64,000 nt of DNA from positions 1 through 64,000 of the forward strand of contig CACGIZ010000003.1 of NCBI GenBank assembly GCA_902573235.1. The letters are read 5' to 3'. Source of the DNA: an uncultured Pelagibacteraceae bacterium (GTDB lineage: Bacteria > Pseudomonadota > Alphaproteobacteria > Pelagibacterales > Pelagibacteraceae). The position numbers were made by a program, and so were the translations under genes. The notes below the pieces were generated by a model. The model was given only the letters and a program-made list of their open reading frames with translations. It was not told the origin of the DNA and made no database searches. How positions within the stretch are numbered: position 1 is the first letter of the stretch; each line of letters starts with the position of its first letter. Of the stretch, positions 46,515 to 57,055 are shown piece by piece.

Positions 46515-46883
46515 CTATTTATTTGATTGTTTAATCAAGTTTTCTATTTTTTCCGCATACTCAAAAGATTCATCTTTTCTAAAAAGTAATTTTGGTAAAA
46601 ATTTCATTACTACTTTTTGTGATAAAATTTTTCTAATTAAAAATGAATATTCTTTTAGGAGCATAATTTTTTCTTCAGCATTTTTTCCTCCTAAAGGGAG
46701 GACATAAGCTTTTGCTATTTTTAAATCTGGACTCATTCTCACCTCAGTGACTGTTATTGTATTTGTTTCTAAATTCGGCACCTTAGCCTCATTTCTAATA
46801 AAAATCATGCTTAAAGATTGCTTGATCATTTCTCCAACTCTTAATTGTCTTTGTGATAACGGTTTTCCAATTCTATCTGTCAT
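46515..46883 (-). CDS. rbfA: Ribosome-binding factor A
   Basis: This 122-aa KH-like protein aids late 30S maturation. It starts [22 protein letters not shown]-like and contains VTEVRMSPDLKIAKAYVLPL, the core RbfA pattern. Its ATG overlaps the infB stop by one base, so the two are coupled. Confidence 0.93.
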   Translation of the reverse strand: MTDRIGKPLSQRQLRVGEMIKQSLSMIFIRNEAKVPNLETNTITVTEVRMSPDLKIAKAYVLPLGGKNAEEKIMLLKEYSFLIRKILSQKVVMKFLPKLLFRKDESFEYAEKIENLIKQSNK

Positions 46884-49096
46884 TAAATTGACCTTTCGGT
46901 AGATGTAACACTAAATGCTTCTATAGTGTCATTTTTTTGAAAATCCATGTAATCTTTAACTGTAATTCCACATTCTTGTCCAGTACTTACCTGTTTTACC
47001 TGATCTTTTTCTCTAAACAAGGTGCCTACTTTTCCTGTATAAATTATTGAACCATCACGGATTATTCTAACCTCTGAATTACTGGTAATTTCACCTTCTG
47101 TCACTTTTGAACCTGCCACTTTTCCAGCGCCAGAAACCTTAAATATTTCCAAGATTTGAGCTGTGCCTGTAATCGCTTCTTTAATATCAGGTGCTAATAA
47201 TCCTGACATTCTTTTTTTAATATAGTCTAATACCTCATAAATTATATTGTAAGATGAAATTGTAATTTTTTCATTTTCTGCAAGTTTTTTTGCCTCCTTA
47301 CTTGGTTTAACATTAAATGCTATTAAAACTGCATTAGAAGCTTTTGCCAAAGTAACATCGGTTTCTGTTACCATTCCAATATCAGCTAAAATAATTTTTG
47401 GTTTCACTTCTTCATGTTTAATTTGGCTAATTGCATTTTTTATTGCCTCGGATGATCCATGAACATCAGATTTAATTATCAAATTTAATTCTTCTGATGA
47501 ATTATCTTTAAAAGCTGATTCTTGAGTAGCAAATGACAGAGGATTTTTTCCACCTTTGCTCTCCTCAGCTCTGTTTTCACTTAAAGATTTTGCTTCTTTC
47601 TCACTATCAAGTACAATGAAATCATCTCCCGCTTTAGCTGCCCCATTTATTCCTAAAATTTCTACTGGTGTTGATGGTAAAGCCTCATTTATATTTTTTC
47701 CTTTGTCGTTTATAATTGCTCTTATTTTACCCCATCTCAATCCACTTACAAAAAAATCACCTTTTTTAAGTGTTCCAGAAGTAATGATAACTGTTGCTAC
47801 TGGACCTCTTCCAATATCTATTTTGGACTCTAAAACAATTCCTGTAGCTTCAGATTCAAAGTCTGTTTTTAAATCCAATATCTCAGCTTGTAATGATATT
47901 GCCTCTAATAATTTATCTAAATTAAGTTTCGTTTTAGAAGATATTTCAACCATCAAAGTATCACCAGACAAATCTTCGGCAATCAACTCATATTCTAATA
48001 GTTGATTCTTCACCTTTTGAGGATCCGCATCAGGAAGATCACACTTATTAATAGCAACAACAATAGGAACATTTGCTGCTTTTGCATGTTTGATTGACTC
48101 TATTGTTTGTGGTTTTACGCCATCGTCAGCAGCAACTACTAATACTACAACATCTGTGAGTTTAGATCCTCTAGCTCTCATTTCAGTAAAAGCTGCATGA
48201 CCCGGAGTATCAATAAATGTTAATTTACTCGATTTATTTTCAATTTGATAAGCACCAATATGTTGTGTTATGCCACCAAATTCTTCTGAAACTACATTAG
48301 CACTTCTCAAAACATCTAAGAGTGAAGTTTTTCCATGATCTACATGTCCCATAACAGTTATTATAGGAGGTCTGTTTTTTAAATTTTCAGATCGAGACTC
48401 TTTAATTTTTTTAATTATTTCCTCAGCTTTTTCCTCTCTAATTGGATTATGACCAAACTCTTTAACTAAAAATTCAGCAGTATCTGCTGCTAAGGTTTGG
48501 TTAATAGTTACTGTTACTCCCATACCAAAAAGATATTTAATCACATTACTAGATTGTTCAGCCATTCTATTTGCTAATTCTCTTACAGTTATAGCTTCAG
48601 GGATATTTATGTCTCTTTTAATTTGTTTTAAATTTTCTTTGTTTTCATCTTTATTAGCATTCTTTAATTCTTTTTGCCTTGCTCTTTTAACTGATGCTAG
48701 ACTTCTTTCTCGTGTTTCTATTTCATCACTTAAAGCTCTTGAAACCGTAAGTTTGACCTCCCTTTTTTTGTTACTCAATTTTGTCTTTTTCTCTTTAGTA
48801 TCTGTCTCACCCTTTAATCTCTTAGTTGCTCTTTGCTCAGCGAGTTTTCGTTTTTCAAAATCGCTTGTTAATAATGATGCCTTAGAGAAATTACCTTTAT
48901 ATTGGATACTTTTTTTATTATTGAAAGGTTGCGCTTTAAAACCAGAGGCTTTATTAAAATTACTTTTGCTTACTGGTTTGTTAATTTGATTATTAATTTT
49001 AATTGTCTTTTTAACTTGGGGTTTAGTTGTATCAAAATTTCTTAAGGTTTTTTTTGGATTTCCAGAAATAGTAAGTTTTGTTTTTTTGTTTTCCAT
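46883..49096 (-). CDS. infB: Translation initiation factor IF-2
   Basis: This 737-aa GTPase brings initiator tRNA to the ribosome. A basic N-terminal extension (1-160) leads to the IF2-N domain (about 165-215), the G domain with GHVDHGKT (250-257), DTPGHAAF and NKCD, and then the C-terminal beta-barrel domains. It lies 10 bases downstream of nusA; ylxR, often between them, is missing. Confidence 0.97.
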   Translation of the reverse strand: MENKKTKLTISGNPKKTLRNFDTTKPQVKKTIKINNQINKPVSKSNFNKASGFKAQPFNNKKSIQYKGNFSKASLLTSDFEKRKLAEQRATKRLKGETDTKEKKTKLSNKKREVKLTVSRALSDEIETRERSLASVKRARQKELKNANKDENKENLKQIKRDINIPEAITVRELANRMAEQSSNVIKYLFGMGVTVTINQTLAADTAEFLVKEFGHNPIREEKAEEIIKKIKESRSENLKNRPPIITVMGHVDHGKTSLLDVLRSANVVSEEFGGITQHIGAYQIENKSSKLTFIDTPGHAAFTEMRARGSKLTDVVVLVVAADDGVKPQTIESIKHAKAANVPIVVAINKCDLPDADPQKVKNQLLEYELIAEDLSGDTLMVEISSKTKLNLDKLLEAISLQAEILDLKTDFESEATGIVLESKIDIGRGPVATVIITSGTLKKGDFFVSGLRWGKIRAIINDKGKNINEALPSTPVEILGINGAAKAGDDFIVLDSEKEAKSLSENRAEESKGGKNPLSFATQESAFKDNSSEELNLIIKSDVHGSSEAIKNAISQIKHEEVKPKIILADIGMVTETDVTLAKASNAVLIAFNVKPSKEAKKLAENEKITISSYNIIYEVLDYIKKRMSGLLAPDIKEAITGTAQILEIFKVSGAGKVAGSKVTEGEITSNSEVRIIRDGSIIYTGKVGTLFREKDQVKQVSTGQECGITVKDYMDFQKNDTIEAFSVTSTERSI

Positions 49097-49106
49097 TTCT
49101 CATACC

Positions 49107-50660
49107 TCAATCTTTGTAAACTATATTTCTTGCTGTCATAATTAAGTTATCAGCTTCCTCTTTTGACAAAGCAAAGTCCTCAAGATAACCTTGAATCTTA
49201 ACTCTCTCACCTTTTATGACATCAAATCCACCTGTTAACTCATCTGAAGCTAAATCTGCAAAATCTTGTAAATTCAATATTTTTTTTTCACCTAAAGTAA
49301 CAAGCATTCCAGGTGTCAAACCTTTCAGTTCAATTAACGAATCCTCTAAACCTAGTTCTTTAATTCTCTGAGAGATATCTTCCTGATCTTTTTGATAAAA
49401 TTCATTAGCTCTTTCAATTAAAGCCTTAGCGGTTTCTTCCTCAATACCCTCTATTTTGACCAAATTCTCCAATGAACTATCTTTTATATCATCAATAGTT
49501 GAAAATCCCTCGGCAACAAGTAACTGTCCTAAAGTTTCATCTAATTCTAAATTCTTTACAAAGTTATCAGTTTTTTCCTTAAACTCCAATTGTCTTCTTT
49601 CAGAATCCTCCTGATCTGTCATAATATTAATTTCATAATTTAAAAGTTTAGTTGCTAGTCTAACATTTTGTCCTCTACGACCTATAGCCTTGCTTAAATT
49701 TTCCTCTGTTAAAATCACATCTAACTTTTTTCTTTCTAAATCAACATTCACTCTTTGAACTTCAGCTGGTGAAAGCGCATTAGAAACTAAAATTGCTGGA
49801 TCTTCAGACCAATTTACTATATCAATTTTTTCTCCTTGCAACTCGTTTACTACTGCTTGTACCCTTGAGCCTCTCATACCCACACAGGCTCCAACTGGAT
49901 CAAGAGAAGTATCTACAGCCTTAACACAAATTTTTGCTCTACTCCCAGGATCTCTTGAGGAAGATTTTATTTCAATTAGTCCATCATAAATTTCTGGCAC
50001 TTCCTGAACAAAAAGTTTTTCCATAAACTTAGGATGAGCCCTTGATAAAAAAATTTGTTGTCCCCTTTGCTCTCTTCTTACATCACTACAATATGCTTTA
50101 ACTCTATCTCCAGCTTTTATATTTTCTCTAGGAATTAACTCATTTTTTTGAATAATTGCTTCTGTTCTACCTAGATCCACAATTATATTACCAAATTCTA
50201 ATCTTTTAACTATTCCGCTTAAAATTGTATCTTTTTTATCAATGAAATCATTAAACTGTCTTTCTCTCTCAGCTTCTCTAACATTAGAATTAATAACCTG
50301 TTTTGCAGTTTGAGCTGCTATTCTTCCAAAATCAAATGAAGGCAAAGGTTGTAAAACTTCATCACCTACTTTTTTATTTTTATTAATCTCATTTAATTTA
50401 ATCGCATCCTCTAATTTAATTTCTACATTTATATTTTCTGGATTTTCTGTAACAATTAATTTTCTAAAAATTTCGATATCACCACTATCTCTATTAATTA
50501 AAACTTTTATTTCATTATCTTGACCAAATTTTGATTTAGCAGCTTTTGCGATGCCTGTTTCCATTGAACTAATTATTAATTCTTTATCAATAGATTTTTC
50601 TAATGCTACAGCTTCAGCTATCCTAAGTAATTCTAATTTATCTGCTCTTCTATTCAACAT
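49107..50660 (-). CDS. nusA: Transcription termination/antitermination factor NusA
   Basis: This 517-aa protein modulates pausing, termination and antitermination. It has an N-terminal RNAP-binding domain, S1 (ILSGIVKRLEFGNIIVDLG), two KH domains (VGACVGMRGSRVQAV and AIGRRGQNVRLA) and two C-terminal acidic repeats. I chose ATG 50660 (MLNRRADKLELL), which has a GGAG Shine-Dalgarno 10 bases upstream; an earlier ATG at 50699 would fall in the terminator hairpin. rimP, its usual upstream neighbour, is absent. A terminator-like hairpin and a candidate promoter precede it. Confidence 0.95.
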   Translation of the reverse strand: MLNRRADKLELLRIAEAVALEKSIDKELIISSMETGIAKAAKSKFGQDNEIKVLINRDSGDIEIFRKLIVTENPENINVEIKLEDAIKLNEINKNKKVGDEVLQPLPSFDFGRIAAQTAKQVINSNVREAERERQFNDFIDKKDTILSGIVKRLEFGNIIVDLGRTEAIIQKNELIPRENIKAGDRVKAYCSDVRREQRGQQIFLSRAHPKFMEKLFVQEVPEIYDGLIEIKSSSRDPGSRAKICVKAVDTSLDPVGACVGMRGSRVQAVVNELQGEKIDIVNWSEDPAILVSNALSPAEVQRVNVDLERKKLDVILTEENLSKAIGRRGQNVRLATKLLNYEINIMTDQEDSERRQLEFKEKTDNFVKNLELDETLGQLLVAEGFSTIDDIKDSSLENLVKIEGIEEETAKALIERANEFYQKDQEDISQRIKELGLEDSLIELKGLTPGMLVTLGEKKILNLQDFADLASDELTGGFDVIKGERVKIQGYLEDFALSKEEADNLIMTARNIVYKD

Positions 50661-50672
50661 TTTTTTGTTTGC

Positions 50673-50703
50673 TCCAAAAAAAAATGGGCCAGAGCCCATT
50701 TTT
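50673..50703 (-). terminator. Intrinsic terminator or attenuator in the nusA leader
   Basis: On the minus strand AAAATGGGC and GCCCATTTT pair around a 4-base loop and run into about nine T residues, a canonical terminator. Its T-run ends at the nusA Shine-Dalgarno, 12 bases before the ATG. It can end the metK transcript or act as an attenuator for nusA. Confidence 0.8.
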
Positions 50704-50725
50704 GATAATTCAACAATGTAATTGG

Positions 50726-50753
50726 AATATATTAAAGTTTTTTAATTATTCAA
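50726..50753 (-). promoter_or_regulatory. Candidate nusA operon promoter
   Basis: On the minus strand TTGAAT (50748-50753) and TATATT (50726-50731) are separated by 16 bases, just after the metK stop. Transcription from here would pass through the terminator hairpin before nusA. Confidence 0.45.
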
Positions 50754-50759
50754 CATAAA

Positions 50760-51929
50760 CTATTTTAAAAAAATATCTGTTTTATTGGTATTTTCCCATG
50801 AAAAAGCTCCATCTTTTTCAGGAACTCTACCAAAATGACCATATGCAGCTGTTTTTTCATATATAGGTTTATTTAGTCCAAGCATCTCTCTTATACCTCT
50901 AGGGCTTAAATCAAAATTTTCCATAATCTTATCCACTACAAATTTATTCTTATCTGAATCATTATCAAAAAGATCAACATAAATTGATAATGGTTTTGAT
51001 ACTCCAATAGCATAAGCTAATTGAATTAAACATTTCTCTGAAATTTTTGAAGCTACAACATTTTTTGCTATGTATCTTGCAGCATATGCGGCTGATCTGT
51101 CTACTTTTGTCGGATCTTTTCCAGAAAAAGCCCCACCTCCATGAGGTGCTGCTCCTCCATAAGTATCAACGATGATTTTCCTTCCTGTAAGTCCACAATC
51201 ACCATGAGGGCCCCCAATTACAAAGTTTCCAGTTGGATTTACGTAAAATTCATTTTCATTGAATTCTCTCAAAAATTCTTTTGGTATTGAGTTTAGCATA
51301 TATGGTCTTAACAATTCTTTAACTTCATTTTGATTTAAATTTGGTGAATGCTGTGAAGAAATTACTACAGATTTTACTTTTAATGGCTTTCCATTAATAT
51401 ATTCAAAAGTAACCTGGCTTTTTGAATCCGGCTCTATATTTTTAAGTTTTCCAGATTTTCTATCTTCTGCCATTAATTTTAAAATTTTATGTGAATAATG
51501 AATTGGTGCTGGCATTAAAACATCAGTTTCATTACAAGCGTAACCAAACATAATACCTTGATCACCAGCCCCTTCATCTTTATTTCCAGATGAGTCTACT
51601 CCCATAGCTATATCTGCTGATTGGGAATGTAAATGACTTTCTATTTTAGTTGCCTCTTTCCAAGTAAATCCTTCTTGATCATAACCAATATCTTTAATAC
51701 AGTTTCTTACTTTTGAAATAATTTCATCTTTACTAATTTCTGGACCTCGAACTTCACCTGCAAGAACAACTTTATTCGTTGTTGTAAGTGTTTCGCATGC
51801 TACTCTCGAATACGGATCACCCGAAAGATACGTATCAACAACCATATCAGAAATTCTATCAGACACCTTATCAGGGTGTCCCTCAGATACTGACTCGCTT
51901 GTAAAAAGAAAATTTTTTAAATTACTCAT
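50760..51929 (-). CDS. metK: S-adenosylmethionine synthetase
   Basis: This 389-aa enzyme makes SAM from methionine and ATP. The ATP motif [12 protein letters not shown], the signature [12 protein letters not shown] and the phosphate loop [22 protein letters not shown]-like region ([16 protein letters not shown]) are intact. It overlaps the lnt stop by 8 bases. No SAM riboswitch is visible, as expected from the lack of a 5' gap. Confidence 0.97.
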   Translation of the reverse strand: MSNLKNFLFTSESVSEGHPDKVSDRISDMVVDTYLSGDPYSRVACETLTTTNKVVLAGEVRGPEISKDEIISKVRNCIKDIGYDQEGFTWKEATKIESHLHSQSADIAMGVDSSGNKDEGAGDQGIMFGYACNETDVLMPAPIHYSHKILKLMAEDRKSGKLKNIEPDSKSQVTFEYINGKPLKVKSVVISSQHSPNLNQNEVKELLRPYMLNSIPKEFLREFNENEFYVNPTGNFVIGGPHGDCGLTGRKIIVDTYGGAAPHGGGAFSGKDPTKVDRSAAYAARYIAKNVVASKISEKCLIQLAYAIGVSKPLSIYVDLFDNDSDKNKFVVDKIMENFDLSPRGIREMLGLNKPIYEKTAAYGHFGRVPEKDGAFSWENTNKTDIFLK

Positions 51930-53466
51930 TTCTGAACCTATTAAATGAAATTATTAAAAAAATATACAATAAAATTAATAGTATAAAAATTTTATTGCCA
52001 AATGTTGAAAAGATTGTTTTATCTAAATCTCTTCTTTTTTGAAAGTCAACATAGCCAGACTCTCCATAATTTATCTTTTTCTCAATTTGTCCTAGAGGAT
52101 TTATAATTGCTGCCATACCATTATTAGATGATCTTAATACATATTTTCCATTTTCTATTGCTCTAAATATACTATGTGAAAAATGTTGCTTAGGTCCTAT
52201 CGATTTTCCAAACCAACCGTCTTCTGAAATATTTAAAATAAAATCAAAATTGAAATTTTTAGTTAAATTTCCAGTATAAATAATTTCATAACAAATTAGC
52301 GGTAAAAATTTTAATTTTTCATTATTAATGTTTATTTCAAAAAAATCTCTTTTATTTCCTTTACTAAATGACTCGATATTATTTGTAATTGTTTTTAAAC
52401 CAACTTTGTTCATAATACTTTCAAAAGGTAGAATTTCTCCAAATGGTACAAGTTTAATTTTATCGTAATTATCAATCAAATTTAATTTATGATCAAATAC
52501 GGAAAATGAATTAAAATATTTATAGTTATCGTCCTCAGCCTCTCTTTTAGTAATTCCTAAACCAATTACGTGATCTTTGTCAAAATATTTAGAAATAATA
52601 TCACTATATAAACCTAATTGATCCTGATACGTATTGGGAATTATTCCCTCTGGCCACACAAAAAAAATTTTTCTTCCCTTTTCTGGTGAACTAATTGAAA
52701 TTAGTTCTTTGATTACAACTTCTGTCTGAATGTTTTGATAAAATCTATCGAGACTAATATTTGAGCCGATTACTCTTATAGTGTAAGGATTTTCTTTAAA
52801 TTCTGTGCTTAAGTATTTATTTTTTTGAAAAGCACCAAAAGTAAAAAATAAAATTGGCAGAAGTAGAAAAAATATAGAAACACCTAATTCTTTTTTTGAT
52901 TTCTTTAAAATAAAAAGTGCTGGTGCTATAAAAAAACTAATTACAATTAAATTTAGTGAGTAAGTACCAATTACAGATACAATGTTTATAAAAGTTAAAT
53001 TTTTAGAAAAACTATAAACTATCAAATTCCACGGAAATCCAGTTAGAATAAATCCTCTGACAAACTCTATTATCCCAAACAAAAGTGAAAATAAAAAGAA
53101 AGCACTTAAAATCCTTTTTTGCTTAAATAAGAAAAAAAAAAATGTAACAAATGCGTAAAACAATCCTAAAAAGGCTGGAATTATAATCATAGCAATTGGT
53201 ATTAAAAAACTTAAATTTTTATCAAAAGTTAGAGAAATAGTTATCCAATATAAATTTGTTAAAAAATAACTGTAACCAAAAACCCAACCAAAATAAAAAG
53301 AGGCTTTTTTTGATATTTTTTGATTAATTTTTTTATATAAAAATATGAACAAAATACTAAATGTAAAAAAGTTTATTAAGTAATAATTAAATGGAGGATG
53401 ACTTAGAGATGTTAAAGTTCCTAAAACGACTAAAAGAGTTGTCTCAAGTATAAAATTTTTTTTCAA
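51922..53466 (-). CDS. lnt: Apolipoprotein N-acyltransferase
   Basis: This 514-aa inner-membrane enzyme adds the third acyl chain to lipoproteins. The N-terminal half has about six membrane helices. The nitrilase-like domain carries the catalytic Glu in VWPEGIIP, Lys in KIKLVPFGE and Cys in LICYEIIY. Its presence fits the LptM lipoprotein in this window. It sits between ybeY and metK, the usual alphaproteobacterial place, with the corC-like gene missing. Confidence 0.94.
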   Translation of the reverse strand: MKKNFILETTLLVVLGTLTSLSHPPFNYYLINFFTFSILFIFLYKKINQKISKKASFYFGWVFGYSYFLTNLYWITISLTFDKNLSFLIPIAMIIIPAFLGLFYAFVTFFFFLFKQKRILSAFFLFSLLFGIIEFVRGFILTGFPWNLIVYSFSKNLTFINIVSVIGTYSLNLIVISFFIAPALFILKKSKKELGVSIFFLLLPILFFTFGAFQKNKYLSTEFKENPYTIRVIGSNISLDRFYQNIQTEVVIKELISISSPEKGRKIFFVWPEGIIPNTYQDQLGLYSDIISKYFDKDHVIGLGITKREAEDDNYKYFNSFSVFDHKLNLIDNYDKIKLVPFGEILPFESIMNKVGLKTITNNIESFSKGNKRDFFEININNEKLKFLPLICYEIIYTGNLTKNFNFDFILNISEDGWFGKSIGPKQHFSHSIFRAIENGKYVLRSSNNGMAAIINPLGQIEKKINYGESGYVDFQKRRDLDKTIFSTFGNKIFILLILLYIFLIISFNRFRNE

Positions 53467-53467
53467 T

Positions 53468-53929
53468 TTAATTCAATAATTTTTCAATAGATTTAAAAAT
53501 CTTTTTTTCTTCTCTATACATTATTTGATAATCTTTAAGATTAATATGATCATATCCTAATAAATGCAAATATCCGTGTATAAAAATCTTAATAGTTTTT
53601 TTTTTAAATTCAAAATTAGTTAATTCTCTAGGTTTATTCATATAATTATAACTGATTATGATGTCACCTAAATAAATTTTTTTTAAATTTTTTGTTTTCT
53701 GCCCAGATGGAAAAGAAAGTATATCGGTATGTTTGTTTTTTTTTCTGAATTTTTTATTCAAAATTTTAATATTTTTATTATTCGAAAGTAATATAGTTAA
53801 ATAAACTTTCTTTTTAAGAAATCTAAATTTTTTTGGAAAATGTTTACAAATATTATTGAATAAGTCCTCTTTTTTTTTTAATTTTTTTGACCAAGATTTT
53901 TCCTCAGAAATTACATTAATTCTGATCAT
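53468..53929 (-). CDS. ybeY: Endoribonuclease YbeY
   Basis: This 153-aa metal-dependent endoribonuclease takes part in rRNA maturation and ribosome quality control. The zinc motif HGYLHLLGYDH is intact near the C-terminus. I chose ATG 53929 (MIRINVISEE); a start 21 bases earlier (MLRHTTIM) is possible but would lengthen the overlap with phoH. Confidence 0.94.
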   Translation of the reverse strand: MIRINVISEEKSWSKKLKKKEDLFNNICKHFPKKFRFLKKKVYLTILLSNNKNIKILNKKFRKKNKHTDILSFPSGQKTKNLKKIYLGDIIISYNYMNKPRELTNFEFKKKTIKIFIHGYLHLLGYDHINLKDYQIMYREEKKIFKSIEKLLN

Positions 53930-54917
53930 TATTGTTGTATGCCTTAACAATTTTTGACACTAGTGGGTGTCTTACAACATCTGAATGGTCAAAACTTACT
54001 GTAGAAATTTCATTTATGTGAGATAGTATTTTTTTTGATCTCTCCAGACCTGATGAATTTTTATTTGGTAAATCTATTTGACTTGGATCACCATTAACAA
54101 CAATTTTAGAATTTTCACCTATTCTAGTAAGAAACATTTTTATTTGTGTATCTGTAGCATTTTGTGCTTCATCTAAAATTGCAAAAGAGTTTTTCAAAGT
54201 TCTCCCTCTCATAAAAGCTAGGGGTGCAATTTCAATATCTCCAATTTCTATCATTCTTTGAATCTTTTCAAAATGAAATAAGTCATATAATGAGTCATAT
54301 AAAGGTCTTAGATAAGGATCAACTTTCTCTTTCATATCTCCAGGTAAAAATCCCAACCTCTCACCCGCTTCTACAGCTGGCCTAGATAAAATTATTCTCT
54401 CTATTTTTTTTTCTAATAACATTGTTAAACCAACAGCAACAGCCAAGAAAGTTTTTCCAGTCCCCGCAGGTCCAGCTGAAATTATTATTTCATTTTGTCT
54501 TAATGCTCTAACATATTCCTTTTGTTTTTCCGATCTTGGAATAATTGATTTTTTTGGAGTTTTGATAATATCTGTTACATTGGTATTTTTTACCTTTTCA
54601 TTTATCATGAATTGGTCAACAGAAGATAAGATATCTTTTTGTTCAATAGTTCCGTTATTAATGAATTGATTAGATAAAAATTGAATTGCGTTTTTTACAA
54701 TCTCATTTTTTTCAGAAGTGGATTTTATAAGAATTGAATTTCCTCTAGAATAAATATTCGCACCAATTAACTTTTCTAATTCTTTTAAATTTTTGTTAAA
54801 TTCTCCAACAACACCCATTAATAGATCATTTTCATTAAAAATGACACTAATAGAATTGTTCTCGGAATAAACAAATTTTAGTGAAGATTGAATATCTTTT
54901 TTTATTGAATTACTCAA
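53916..54917 (-). CDS. PhoH-family ATPase
   Basis: This 333-aa P-loop protein has Walker A GPAGTGKT (149-156), the PhoH core RPAVEAGERLGFLPGD and Walker B FAILDEAQNA. An N-terminal KH-like segment precedes it, as in PhoH-like (YbeZ) proteins that partner with YbeY in rRNA processing. It overlaps ybeY and lies 2 bases downstream of miaB. Confidence 0.93.
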   Translation of the reverse strand: MSNSIKKDIQSSLKFVYSENNSISVIFNENDLLMGVVGEFNKNLKELEKLIGANIYSRGNSILIKSTSEKNEIVKNAIQFLSNQFINNGTIEQKDILSSVDQFMINEKVKNTNVTDIIKTPKKSIIPRSEKQKEYVRALRQNEIIISAGPAGTGKTFLAVAVGLTMLLEKKIERIILSRPAVEAGERLGFLPGDMKEKVDPYLRPLYDSLYDLFHFEKIQRMIEIGDIEIAPLAFMRGRTLKNSFAILDEAQNATDTQIKMFLTRIGENSKIVVNGDPSQIDLPNKNSSGLERSKKILSHINEISTVSFDHSDVVRHPLVSKIVKAYNNNDQN

Positions 54918-54919
54918 AT

Positions 54920-56248
54920 CTACGCTACTCTTCTTTCTAAATCTTTTAAACTTTCACCAAATAAAGTATTTTGGTTACTTTTATTAATTTTAACTTTAAT
55001 TATATTTCCCACATCTTGATCATTACCATCAAATATGACTGAAGTCATGTACTCAGATCGACCAAAAAATTTTGTACTTTCATTTATTTTATTTTCTACT
55101 AAAACATCTATTTCTTTTTCCTCAAGCGATTTATTCATTTTAATTTGATTTTCAAATAATAGATTTTGAACTTTTTCCAATCTTTTGAGTGATATTTTTC
55201 TATCAATAGGTTTTAAAGTTGAAGCAGCTGTGCCTGGTCTTGGACTAAATATGAAAGAAAAAGAATTTATGAATTTAATGCTTCTAATTAAATCACATGT
55301 TGCTTCAAAATCTTCCTCATTTTCTCCTGGATAACCAATTATAAAATCACTTGAAAATTCAATTTTTGAATTAATGGATCTTAGTTTTTCATATATTTTC
55401 ATATAATCACTTATTAAGTGTTTTCTATTCATTAACCTAAGAACTTTGTCAGATCCACTTTGAATAGGTAAGTGTACTAATGGCATTAGTTTTTTTGAGA
55501 TAGTATAAACGTTTATAAGATCACCTGACATATCTCTAGGGTGGGATGTTGTGTATCTTATTCTTTTTATTTCTGGCAATTTATCTATTTCAAGAATCAA
55601 ATCTGATAACCTATAATTATTATCTTTGTAGGCATTAACATTTTGACCTAATAGAGTAATTTCACAAACACCATTATCGGATAAAAATTTTGCCTCATCA
55701 ACAATTTTATCAAAAGAGCGAGAATATTCAGGACCTCTTGTGAATGGGACTACACAAAAATTACAAAATTTATCACAGCCTTCCTGTATAGTTAAAAATG
55801 AAGATATTTTTTTGGTTGAATTCTTTATTTCGTCTAAATAATTAAATTTTGATATAGCATCAAAATTTGTTTCATCTAATTTTTTTTGCTTATTCAAATA
55901 TTCTTCAATTTTGCTGTTTAACTTATGATATGATTGTGGTCCAATTACTATGTCAATGTAAGGCTCTCTTTTTAACATCTCTTCATTTTCTGCTTGAGCT
56001 ACACAACCAGCTACTATTACAATAGGTTTTTTTTTTGATCTAAAATTTTTTTTAACCCTTCCTATTTCATGATAGACTTTCTCTTTTGCTTTATCTCTTA
56101 TATGACAAGTGTTTAACAAATAAATGTTTGTCTCTTCTAATTTTTCAGTTTTGTAAAAACCTATTTTTTTGACAGTATCGAATATACGATTGGAGTCGTA
56201 TTCATTCATTTGACATCCAAAGGTTTTGATAAAAATTTTTTTACTCAT
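54920..56248 (-). CDS. miaB: tRNA-2-methylthio-N6-dimethylallyladenosine synthase
   Basis: This 442-aa radical SAM methylthiotransferase modifies A37 of tRNAs reading UNN codons. The N-terminal cluster cysteines lie in TFGCQMNEYDS, LLNTCHIRD and VAGCVAQAE; the radical SAM triad is CDKFCNFC; a C-terminal TRAM domain follows. It overlaps fur by 8 bases. Confidence 0.96.
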   Translation of the reverse strand: MSKKIFIKTFGCQMNEYDSNRIFDTVKKIGFYKTEKLEETNIYLLNTCHIRDKAKEKVYHEIGRVKKNFRSKKKPIVIVAGCVAQAENEEMLKREPYIDIVIGPQSYHKLNSKIEEYLNKQKKLDETNFDAISKFNYLDEIKNSTKKISSFLTIQEGCDKFCNFCVVPFTRGPEYSRSFDKIVDEAKFLSDNGVCEITLLGQNVNAYKDNNYRLSDLILEIDKLPEIKRIRYTTSHPRDMSGDLINVYTISKKLMPLVHLPIQSGSDKVLRLMNRKHLISDYMKIYEKLRSINSKIEFSSDFIIGYPGENEEDFEATCDLIRSIKFINSFSFIFSPRPGTAASTLKPIDRKISLKRLEKVQNLLFENQIKMNKSLEEKEIDVLVENKINESTKFFGRSEYMTSVIFDGNDQDVGNIIKVKINKSNQNTLFGESLKDLERRVA

Positions 56249-56660
56249 CTTTTGAGTTTACTTTAACTCCGTACAGCTCAAGCTTATGATCAACTAGTTT
56301 ATAGCCATACTTTTCTGCAACCTTTTTTTGTAATTTTTCAATTTCTTCGTCTACAAATTCTATTATTTCACCAGTTTTAACATCAATAAGATGATCGTGG
56401 TGACCTTCATTTAATTCTTCATATCGTGCTTTACCACCTTTAAACTCGTGTTTTGTAAGTATGCCAGATTCTTCAAATAATTTTACAGTTCTATATACTG
56501 TAGCAATGCTAATTTTAGAATCAATTTTAGAAACCCTGCTATAAAGTTCATCTACATCTGGATGATCTGAAGACTCAGACATCACTTTTGCAATTATTCG
56601 TCTTTGATCTGTTAGTTTAACTCCTTTGGATAAACATTTTTCTTCAATAGTTTCTGACAT
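56241..56660 (-). CDS. fur: Fur-family metal-dependent regulator (Fur/Mur)
   Basis: This 139-aa regulator has the winged helix with GVKLTDQRRIIAKVM and SIATVYRTVKLFEE, then the metal-binding stretch HHDHLIDVKTGEIIEF. In Alphaproteobacteria this position (tsaB-rimI-fur-miaB) holds Fur/Mur, which often senses manganese, while iron sensing passes to Irr, also in this window. The C-terminal CxxC zinc pair is absent. It is separate from irr and has no HHHFF heme cluster. Confidence 0.88.
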   Translation of the reverse strand: MSETIEEKCLSKGVKLTDQRRIIAKVMSESSDHPDVDELYSRVSKIDSKISIATVYRTVKLFEESGILTKHEFKGGKARYEELNEGHHDHLIDVKTGEIIEFVDEEIEKLQKKVAEKYGYKLVDHKLELYGVKVNSKDE

Positions 56661-56668
56661 AAGTGATT

Positions 56669-57055
56669 TTAACTCGAATAAATAGGATTAATCAAATTTT
56701 TTTCAACATTAAATTTCTCACAAAGTTTAGGTATATTTTCATATTTAACTTCATTCTTTTCATTAAAATCATCAAAACTGAAGGAATAATAGTCTACTTT
56801 ATATGCCAAATGCATTGCTTTGACAATTGAAAAAGAATTTCTTATTCCAGCAAAACTACCAGGCCCTCTATTTACGTAAATTTGAGATATATTTTTTAAG
56901 TCCAATTTTTTTTTATCAAAAAATTCCTTAATAAGTAGTATTAATTTTTCATAATTAGTTTTGGTATTTTCATAAGTAATACTATAATTATTATCCTTAT
57001 TCATGATCATTAAAAAAATTTCATTTTTAGTAGCGTCAATTATAAGTTTATTCAT
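56669..57055 (-). CDS. tsaB: Short TsaB-like tRNA threonylcarbamoyladenosine protein
   Basis: TsaB is the partner of TsaD in making t6A37 on ANN-decoding tRNAs. This 128-aa version keeps the ASKHA N-terminal lobe with NRGPGSFAGIRNSFS (62-76) but lacks the C-terminal lobe of the usual 220-aa form. The N-terminus MNKLIIDATKNE resembles the family start. rimI, normally next, is missing. Its first 53 bases overlap the 5' end of the divergent deacetylase. It may still dimerise with TsaD, as the contact lies in the retained lobe; that is inference. Confidence 0.82.
   Translation of the reverse strand: MNKLIIDATKNEIFLMIMNKDNNYSITYENTKTNYEKLILLIKEFFDKKKLDLKNISQIYVNRGPGSFAGIRNSFSIVKAMHLAYKVDYYSFSFDDFNEKNEVKYENIPKLCEKFNVEKNLINPIYSS

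Noticed and set aside
51922-51929. Search for a SAM riboswitch upstream of metK
   Set aside because: metK overlaps lnt by 8 bases, leaving no leader for a riboswitch.
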